Assembly: GCA_021794255.1 (NCBI GenBank) | Contig: JAJYRF010000019.1 | Location: forward strand, 1 to 64,000 | DNA length: 64,000 bases | From: a bacterium | GTDB lineage: Bacteria > SZUA-79 > Acidulodesulfobacterales > Acidulodesulfobacteraceae | Direction: 5' to 3' | Shown here: in pieces, positions 57,145 to 64,000 of the stretch | Layout: each line of letters begins with the position of its first letter | Position numbering within the stretch: the first letter of the stretch is position 1 | Notes under the pieces: generated by a model | Seen by the model: the letters and a program-made list of their open reading frames with translations, nothing else | Told to the model about the DNA's origin: nothing | Database searches by the model: none | Made by a program: the position numbers and the translations under genes

Positions 57145-57572
57145 CAAATCCTTTTCCATTTTTCATAATCGCCGAAAGATTCCTTTTTCCATATCGGAAC
57201 AGTCTCTTTTATATTATCAATAAGAAATTTACTAGCTAAATAAGAAGTATCTCTATGCGGACTAGAAACGGCAATTGAAATTGAAATTTCGCCTATTTCT
57301 ATCTTCCCTGTTCTATGAATAACGGCAATTTTATTTAAATCGTATTTTTTGAAAACATCGTCTATAAGTTTGCTAATTTCTTTTAGCGCCATTTCTTCGT
57401 ATGCTTCATAGTAAAGAAATTTAACCGGAGCGCCGTCTTCATTATCCCTAACCGTGCCGTTAAATAGAAGAACCGATCCTGCGGCAGGATCGGATACAAA
57501 ATTTAGGGCTATATTTGCGTCAATAGGTGTTTTAACGATATCTATATAAAAAAAATTATTACCAGTAGGCAT
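57144..57572 (-). CDS. moaE: Molybdopterin synthase catalytic subunit
   Basis: MoaE uses the thiocarboxylate on MoaD to convert precursor Z to molybdopterin. The 142-residue protein has GSVLLFNGTVRDNEDG, IHRTGKIEIGEISI, SSPHRDTSYLASKFLID and the Lys-containing PIWKKESFG. Its stop codon overlaps the activase start. AAAGGA lies 8 bp before the ATG. moaD is 23 bp upstream. It would supply cofactor for enzymes such as the oxidoreductase at 3002-5311. Confidence 0.95.
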   Translation of the reverse strand: MPTGNNFFYIDIVKTPIDANIALNFVSDPAAGSVLLFNGTVRDNEDGAPVKFLYYEAYEEMALKEISKLIDDVFKKYDLNKIAVIHRTGKIEIGEISISIAVSSPHRDTSYLASKFLIDNIKETVPIWKKESFGDYEKWKRI

Positions 57573-57595
57573 TATTTAAGTCCTTTATTATAATA

Positions 57596-57847
57596 TTATA
57601 TTAATCCGCCACTGACAGGCATTATAATTGTAACTTCATCGTTATTGTTTAAAACAGGGTTATCATCTTTATATTCCATATTTACTGCAAATTTTGAAAT
57701 ATCAAGCAAATGGTTTACTTTAGGGTAATAAGTTTTGATATAGTTTTTCAAATCTTCTAACGTAGCGCCTTCTTTAAAATTTAAATCTAACTCGCTTTTT
57801 CCGATTAAATCTTTAAAAGCCGCAAATAACTTTAATTTAATTTGCAT
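57596..57847 (-). CDS. moaD: Molybdopterin synthase sulfur carrier subunit, with two residues past Gly-Gly
   Basis: This 83-residue ubiquitin-fold protein matches MoaD (MQIKLKLFAAFKDLIG, then EVTIIMPVSGG). Normal MoaD ends exactly in Gly-Gly, whose C terminus becomes the thiocarboxylate. Here the frame continues with Leu-Ile before TAA. Either the tail is removed by a peptidase (as in JAMM-processed sulfur carriers) or the sequence has an error near 57599. It is the first gene of moaD-moaE-activase. Confidence 0.9.
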   Translation of the reverse strand: MQIKLKLFAAFKDLIGKSELDLNFKEGATLEDLKNYIKTYYPKVNHLLDISKFAVNMEYKDDNPVLNNNDEVTIIMPVSGGLI

Positions 57848-58003
57848 TTTTATATTATTCTTAATATTTATTATTATTGTTAATATTAAATAAATTTATG
57901 CATAATTTTAAATTAATAATACAATTATTTTTCTATATAAAATATTGCTATTACTTGAATAATTAAATAAAATTTTTATGTTTTTTAATTATATTCTATG
58001 TGA

Positions 58004-58522
58004 CTATTTAGTAATTTCATAGTACATATGCCCAATTTCTTTGATTATTATTTTTTCCATTGCTAATTTGACAGCGTTAATAGAACCAGGGATAGAAAAA
58101 ATAATTTTTTTATTATAAATACCACAGGAAGCTCTTGACATAATTGCTGCAGAACCAATTTCTAAAAAACTTAAATATCTGAATAATTCTCCAAATCCGT
58201 ATATCTCTTCATCATAAAGTTCGCTCACAGATTCATATGTATAATCTCTTTGCGATATACCTGTACCGCCATTAATTATAATTGAATTTAAATCTGCACT
58301 AAAATTTTCAGCACAAATATCAACTAATTCTTTCTGGAGCAAGTCTTTATCGTCTTTTAATATTTTGTATCCTATAACACTATGATTATTTTCTGTTAAA
58401 TAATTATTAATGTAAATTCCGCTTTCATCTGTTTCTTTGTTTCTTGTATCGCTTAATGTTATAATAAATGCATTTAAAGATTTTTTTGCATTATTATTTG
58501 ATTTATGTTCTAAATGTCCCAT
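58004..58522 (-). CDS. moaB: MoaB/MogA-family molybdenum cofactor protein
   Basis: These proteins adenylylate molybdopterin before molybdenum insertion. Family blocks are AFIITLSDTRNKETDESG near the N terminus, IIINGGTGISQRDYTYE and SRASCGIYNKKIIFSIPGSINAV. An in-frame ATG at 58582 would add 20 hydrophobic residues that the family lacks; the ATG at 58522 (MGHLEHK) is preferred, though without a ribosome-binding site. It precedes moaD on the same strand by about 160 bp and may share its transcript. Confidence 0.9.
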   Translation of the reverse strand: MGHLEHKSNNNAKKSLNAFIITLSDTRNKETDESGIYINNYLTENNHSVIGYKILKDDKDLLQKELVDICAENFSADLNSIIINGGTGISQRDYTYESVSELYDEEIYGFGELFRYLSFLEIGSAAIMSRASCGIYNKKIIFSIPGSINAVKLAMEKIIIKEIGHMYYEITK

Positions 58523-58704
58523 AATATATAAAATTTTAAAATATTTTTTTATTGTCAAATTTAAACAAAAATAAAACTGCAAGCCAATATATTGTATTAC
58601 AATATATTGTATTATATAATATTATATATTAAAAAGCTATATAGATTCTTTAATCCACCTTTAAAAAATAATATATCAATAGATTTATACAAATATTTAT
58701 TAAA

Positions 58705-58757
58705 AAAAAATGCCGATTGCAGAATAATAATTGCTTACTCTGTCTTCGGCATTTTTT
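58705..58757 (-). terminator. Terminator downstream of groEL
   Basis: tgccga (58711-58716) and tcggca (58746-58751), extended by a flanking A-run and T-run, form a hairpin with a long loop. The run of T on the minus strand fits a terminator for groESL, about 40 bp after the groEL stop. Confidence 0.6.
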
Positions 58758-58796
58758 AATTTTGAAATTTATTTATTATTATTTATTAATTAACTG

Positions 58797-60464
<1,668 letters not shown>

Positions 60465-60540
60465 TTAAATTTCATTTAAAAATATTAACATTCTTGTAAA
60501 CTTTCTTATATAATTTTCGGGCATGCATATAAAATAAAAA

Positions 60541-60831
60541 TTACTTTTCAATAATAGCCAGAACATCATCTTCTTTCATAATAAGATATTCTTTATCGTC
60601 TACTTTGATTTCATTGCCTGAATATTTTGCAAATAAAACTAAATCGTCTTCTTTAACTTCAAGCGGTATTTTTTTTCCATCTTCGGACGTTCTTCCATTG
60701 CCGATGGCGATAACTTTGCCCTGCATCGGTTTTTCTTTTGCCGCATCAGGTATAAACAAGCCGCTTTTAGTTTTTTCTTCTTCCTGAAGCCTTTCAACAA
60801 GTATTCTGTCCTGCAAAGGTTTAACTTTCAT
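60541..60831 (-). CDS. groES: Co-chaperonin GroES
   Basis: This heptameric lid for GroEL has KVKPLQDRILVERL at the N terminus and the mobile loop EEEKTKSGLFIPDAAKEKP. Two ATGs are in frame at 60837 and 60831. The AAGGAG upstream is only 3 bp from the first but 9 bp from the second, so I chose the second, which gives 96 residues. Confidence 0.97.
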   Translation of the reverse strand: MKVKPLQDRILVERLQEEEKTKSGLFIPDAAKEKPMQGKVIAIGNGRTSEDGKKIPLEVKEDDLVLFAKYSGNEIKVDDKEYLIMKEDDVLAIIEK

Positions 60832-61080
60832 AAACATTCTCTCCTTAATTATTTAAATTAATTATTTTATTAAAACTATTTTATTAACCGCTAAGTAATT
60901 TATTAATTGCTAAATACAGCGCTTTTCTTAATTTTCTTAATAGTATATCGTTTTTCTTAAAAAATTATTATTAAATGTTAAATATATAATGTTTTCTCAA
61001 TTATATATTTATTTAATATAAATATTATTATTCCGATTCTAAATTTTATCTTAAGCTTTATTCAGCTATATTTTTATATT

Positions 61081-61107
61081 TTAGCACTTCAATATATTGA
61101 GTGCTAA
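61081..61107. promoter_or_regulatory. CIRCE element (HrcA operator) upstream of groESL
   Basis: TTAGCACTT-N9-GAGTGCTAA matches the 9-9-9 CIRCE consensus TTAGCACTC-N9-GAGTGCTAA with one mismatch. It lies about 250 bp before groES, implying heat-shock control by the HrcA repressor, whose gene is not in the window. The rest of the 460-bp gap to the ABC permease gene shows nothing else. Confidence 0.95.
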
Positions 61108-61298
61108 CTTTTCTAAATATACACTCACTTTTTTTAAAATACAATCATATGATTTGGCATTATTTTAGATAATAACGCTAAAATTTCTATATATACGCCA
61201 ATATAATACCGTTTTTTTAAGTTTTACTTAATTTTTCAATTTATTATTATTATTATTAATTATTATTTTAAAATTGTTTTTTAGTTTTATGAAATGCT

Positions 61299-62096
61299 TT
61301 ATGAAATCATTCTTTTTTTTATAAAATAAACCGAAAGATAAAAAAAGATAAAAGAAAAAATTAAAATAATTAATAAATCAATAAACATCATAAAATTTAT
61401 ATGCCCTAAAAACAAAGATCGTGTAATTTTTACCGTATAATATAAAGGCATTATGTAAACAATATATCTGACTATATTCGGCAATGCGGAAACAGGATAA
61501 AAAACTCCTGAAAATAAAAACATAGTAGATATTGCTACGGTAAAATAATAAGAAAAAAAATCGTAAGAAGGCGCAAATGACGTTACAAGTATAGATAAAG
61601 ACGCAAACATCAATCCGTTTATAATAATAATGATAGGAATTAGTAACATCAAAGGTGAAATATGCGATCTGAAAAAAATTAACGCTATTAATAAAACAGC
61701 AAATCCGCTCATAAACGCTTTTGCCGCAGCCCATAAAACTTCTCCTGCGGTTATTTCTTCAATGCTTACCGGGGTAACCAATATTGCATTAAATACACCT
61801 TTTGTAGTCATTCTTGTATATGAACCAAATGTTCCTTCAAAAGAAGCTGCATACATTGAAGAAGAAGCTATAATTCCGGGTATGATATATAAAAGATAAG
61901 GAGTTCCATTGATGTTGTGTATAAATTTTCCTATACCGAAACCTAAAGCTGCAAGAAAAAGCAGCGGTTCAAGAATATCCCCTATTACACTTGGTTTATA
62001 AAACCTGAGCCAAACTTTGAAATTTCTATAAAAAACCGCATAAAACCTAAGACTGATATTATGATTAATTTCATTAATTACTTTTAAAATTTTCAT
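61299..62096 (-). CDS. ABC-2 type transporter permease (NodJ-like)
   Basis: The 265-residue protein has six membrane helices with the ABC-2 layout and the block FYRNFKVWLRFYKPSVIGDILEPLLFLAALGFGIG, with the family region GVFNAILVTPVSIEEI. With the preceding ATPase, which it overlaps by 23 bp, it forms an exporter like NodIJ or DrrAB. Substrate unknown; lipid or oligosaccharide derivatives are typical. Confidence 0.9.
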   Translation of the reverse strand: MKILKVINEINHNISLRFYAVFYRNFKVWLRFYKPSVIGDILEPLLFLAALGFGIGKFIHNINGTPYLLYIIPGIIASSSMYAASFEGTFGSYTRMTTKGVFNAILVTPVSIEEITAGEVLWAAAKAFMSGFAVLLIALIFFRSHISPLMLLIPIIIIINGLMFASLSILVTSFAPSYDFFSYYFTVAISTMFLFSGVFYPVSALPNIVRYIVYIMPLYYTVKITRSLFLGHINFMMFIDLLIILIFSFIFFYLSVYFIKKRMIS

Positions 62097-62901
62097 TTTT
62101 AACTATATCCATAAAAACATCCTCTAATGATTTATATCCTTTATTGTTATTGTTTAGCTCTTCTTTATTCAGTAAATTGCCTGATGTATCACAAATATTT
62201 TCATCCTTATTTTTATTTAAAATATAGTCCACGGATCCGTTTAAAACTATTTCTCCATGATTAAGAAGTATAACATTTCTAAATAGTTTCTCTGCTTCTT
62301 CCATATAATGAGTTGACATTAATATAGTAATGCCGCTTTTATTTAACAATTTTAATTTATTCCATATATTTAGCCTGTATTCAGGATCTAGCCCTATTGT
62401 AGGTTCGTCAAGTATAATAATTTTCGGACTATTGACGAGAGCTCTTGCAATTAGCAGTCTTCTTCTGTATCCGCCAGATAAGTTAATAACTTTAAAATTT
62501 TTCTGTTCCGCCATATTAAAAAAATCCAGTAGCTCAGAAGCCCTTATTAAAGATTCTTTTTTATTGATTCCAAAATACATCGAATATATTATCAGATTTT
62601 CGAAAACGCTTAAATCTTCGTCAAGATTATCTTCCTGAGGAACAACGCCAATGATAGCCTTAATCTTTTTCGCATCATGCGGTAAATTTGACGTTAAGTT
62701 TAAACCTAAAATATCAATATTGCCGGAATTAGGTATTACAACGGAATATAAAATTTTTAAAATTGTCGTTTTACCTGCGCCGTTTGGACCGATTATGCCA
62801 AAAAAATCCCCTTTTTTAATCTTAAATGAGATATTATTAAGGGCTGAAAAATTATTGTAAAACTTAGTCAAATTTTCAACTGAAACAGCATAATCATTCA
62901 T
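62074..62901 (-). CDS. ABC transporter ATP-binding protein (NodI/DrrA-like)
   Basis: The 275-residue protein has Walker A GPNGAGKTT near residue 38, signature NLSGGYRRRL, Walker B IIILDEPTIGLD, and a C-terminal region after MSTHYMEEAE typical of DrrA-type exporters. It precedes the permease on the same strand, with 23-bp overlap. It lies 38 bp after dcd. Confidence 0.94.
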   Translation of the reverse strand: MNDYAVSVENLTKFYNNFSALNNISFKIKKGDFFGIIGPNGAGKTTILKILYSVVIPNSGNIDILGLNLTSNLPHDAKKIKAIIGVVPQEDNLDEDLSVFENLIIYSMYFGINKKESLIRASELLDFFNMAEQKNFKVINLSGGYRRRLLIARALVNSPKIIILDEPTIGLDPEYRLNIWNKLKLLNKSGITILMSTHYMEEAEKLFRNVILLNHGEIVLNGSVDYILNKNKDENICDTSGNLLNKEELNNNNKGYKSLEDVFMDIVKNENFKSN

Positions 62902-62938
62902 AATTATAATAATATAGGCGCGATTGCTTTAAAGACTT

Positions 62939-63487
62939 TTAAAGACGCGGAAGAGTTATGCCGGCTTGCGACTGATATTTTCCTTTTTTATCTTTATATG
63001 AAACTCTAGGTGCTTCTCCTTCAAAAAAAAGAACCTGAGCAAGCCCTTCATTTGCATATATTTTTGCAGGCAAAGGAGTCGTATTTGAAATTTCAAGAGT
63101 AACGTATCCTTCCCATTCCGGTTCAAAAGGAGTAACATTCACTATTATGCCGCATCTTGCATAAGTGGATTTACCGAGGCAAATTGTGACTACATTTCTA
63201 GGAATTTTAAAATATTCGACGGATCTTCCAAGAGCAAAAGAATTAGGAGGTATAATACATTCTTCCGTAGTTATGTCAACAAATGATTTTGTATCAAATT
63301 TTTTAGGGTCAACTATCGTAGTATTAATATTGGTAAAAATTTTAAATTCGTTAGATATCCTCAAATCATATCCGAATGATGAAACACCGTAAGATATCAC
63401 TCCATTTCTAACTTGCGTATTCTCAAAAGGCATTATCATATCATATTCTTTTGCCATTTTTTCAATCCAGATATCATTCTTAATCAT
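62939..63487 (-). CDS. dcd: dCTP deaminase
   Basis: The enzyme deaminates dCTP to dUTP for thymidylate synthesis. The 182-residue protein has family blocks [36 protein letters not shown] (active-site Arg and Glu regions) and [20 protein letters not shown]. Length and start ([18 protein letters not shown]) agree with the family. No ribosome-binding site is visible. Confidence 0.97.
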   Translation of the reverse strand: MIKNDIWIEKMAKEYDMIMPFENTQVRNGVISYGVSSFGYDLRISNEFKIFTNINTTIVDPKKFDTKSFVDITTEECIIPPNSFALGRSVEYFKIPRNVVTICLGKSTYARCGIIVNVTPFEPEWEGYVTLEISNTTPLPAKIYANEGLAQVLFFEGEAPRVSYKDKKGKYQSQAGITLPRL

Positions 63488-63616
63488 TATAAAAATAATC
63501 GCCAGTTTAAATTTGCAAAAATTTAAACTTAAACGTCTCCATATAATATTTACGCGTGAATTTATAGATTTTTATTTAATTTTTATTTAAATATTATTTA
63601 AATAATATTTATTACC

Positions 63617-64000
63617 CTATTTTAAATTAAACTTTATAATATTATCAACAATTTCATCAGGGTCATCTATGACTTGCAAAATATCAATATCCGAAGGCGA
63701 TATATAACCTTTTTTAAGGGTATTGTTTTTAATCCAGCCAATAAGACCGTTCCAATAATCGGAGCCGCATAATATGACTGGAAAAGGCTTTGTTTTATTA
63801 GTCTGAATTAATTCTACCGTTTCAAAAAGTTCATCTAATGTGCCAAATCCTCCCGGCATCATTATGTAAGCCGAAGCATATCTAACAAGCATTACTTTTC
63901 TTACAAAAAAATAACGAAATTCAAGAGTAAAATCTGCATATTTGTTAATTGCCTGCTCTTTAGGAAGCTTAATATTAAGCCCTACGGAATTAACTTGAAG
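63617..64000 (-). CDS. LOG-family / TIGR00730 Rossmann-fold protein, partial (N terminus off the right edge)
   Basis: The frame stays open to the window edge: residues before the ATG at 63892 read SVGLNIKLPKEQAINKYADF and FRYFFVRKVML, typical for the family, so that ATG is internal and the gene continues to the right. The PGGFGTLDELFE motif is the nucleotide-phosphate binding site of LOG-type nucleoside-monophosphate phosphoribohydrolases (formerly called lysine decarboxylases). The C-terminal end is complete. Confidence 0.92.
   Translation of the reverse strand, partial: LQVNSVGLNIKLPKEQAINKYADFTLEFRYFFVRKVMLVRYASAYIMMPGGFGTLDELFETVELIQTNKTKPFPVILCGSDYWNGLIGWIKNNTLKKGYISPSDIDILQVIDDPDEIVDNIIKFNLK

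Overview
The window is a strongly AT-rich bacterial chromosome segment. Genes are densely packed, intergenic stretches consist mostly of A/T runs and short tandem repeats, and many genes lack a clear Shine-Dalgarno site. The gene complement (Rieske/cytochrome b complex, split F0 operon with AtpZ, iron-containing alcohol dehydrogenase, DsrE-type proteins, 2-hydroxyacyl-CoA dehydratase-type activases, molybdenum cofactor genes, pyruvate phosphate dikinase, a glyQ-glyS-ppdK-mfd-ppiC-surA-pdxA-uvrA block) points to a Gram-negative anaerobe or microaerophile of the Desulfobacterota/'Deltaproteobacteria' type. A P3A plasma-membrane H+-ATPase beside a proton-type F0 suggests an acidic habitat. The lineage assignment is inference: there is no rRNA or dsr gene here to confirm it.

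Layout. 1-13.4 kb is a mixed metabolic and accessory region: an HxlR regulator, a TSUP exporter, thiol peroxidase, an orphan molybdopterin oxidoreductase, prepilin peptidase, a TetR regulator with a DsrE protein and a promoter/operator, a DNA glycosylase, an alcohol dehydrogenase and the H+-ATPase. 13.4-19.5 kb carries bioenergetics on the minus strand: atpZ-atpI-atpB-atpE, then Rieske, b6-type cytochrome b and a large membrane di-heme cytochrome c. 19.6-36.5 kb is a minus-strand housekeeping run read nadA, glyQ, glyS, ppdK, mfd, two peptidyl-prolyl isomerases, pdxA, uvrA. 36.9-45.8 kb holds trpS, a second DsrE protein, a small HgdB/HgdC-like pair, thioredoxin reductase, two transporters and uppS. 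46-53.9 kb holds a hydrolase, aspS, a DHA2 efflux pump, a very diverged IorA/IorB-like pair behind a 17-copy 14-bp tandem array, and a Fur/PerR regulator. 54-64 kb is minus strand: moaB, then moaD-moaE coupled to a large double activase, groESL under a CIRCE element, a NodIJ-type ABC exporter, dcd and a partial LOG-family gene.

How the genes fit together. moaB/moaD/moaE serve molybdopterin synthesis for enzymes such as the oxidoreductase at 3.0-5.3 kb. The Rieske/cytochrome b/di-heme cytochrome set is a quinol-oxidising complex that would build the proton gradient used by the F0 next to it, while the P-type pump can expel protons at the cost of ATP. Both DsrE genes have a similar ACCGA-YYRGTT motif upstream, suggesting common control, probably by the neighbouring TetR protein.

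Most distinctive items: the HgdB/HgdC-like pair of unknown substrate, the IorAB-like pair with an eroded thiamine-diphosphate motif, the bc-type complex with a CydA-like di-heme partner, a glyQ gene whose only sensible start is ATA, a MoaD that runs two residues past its Gly-Gly end, a 60-bp perfect palindrome, and several short-repeat arrays placed directly before genes. I saw no tRNA, rRNA, CRISPR array, insertion sequence, prophage or defence system.
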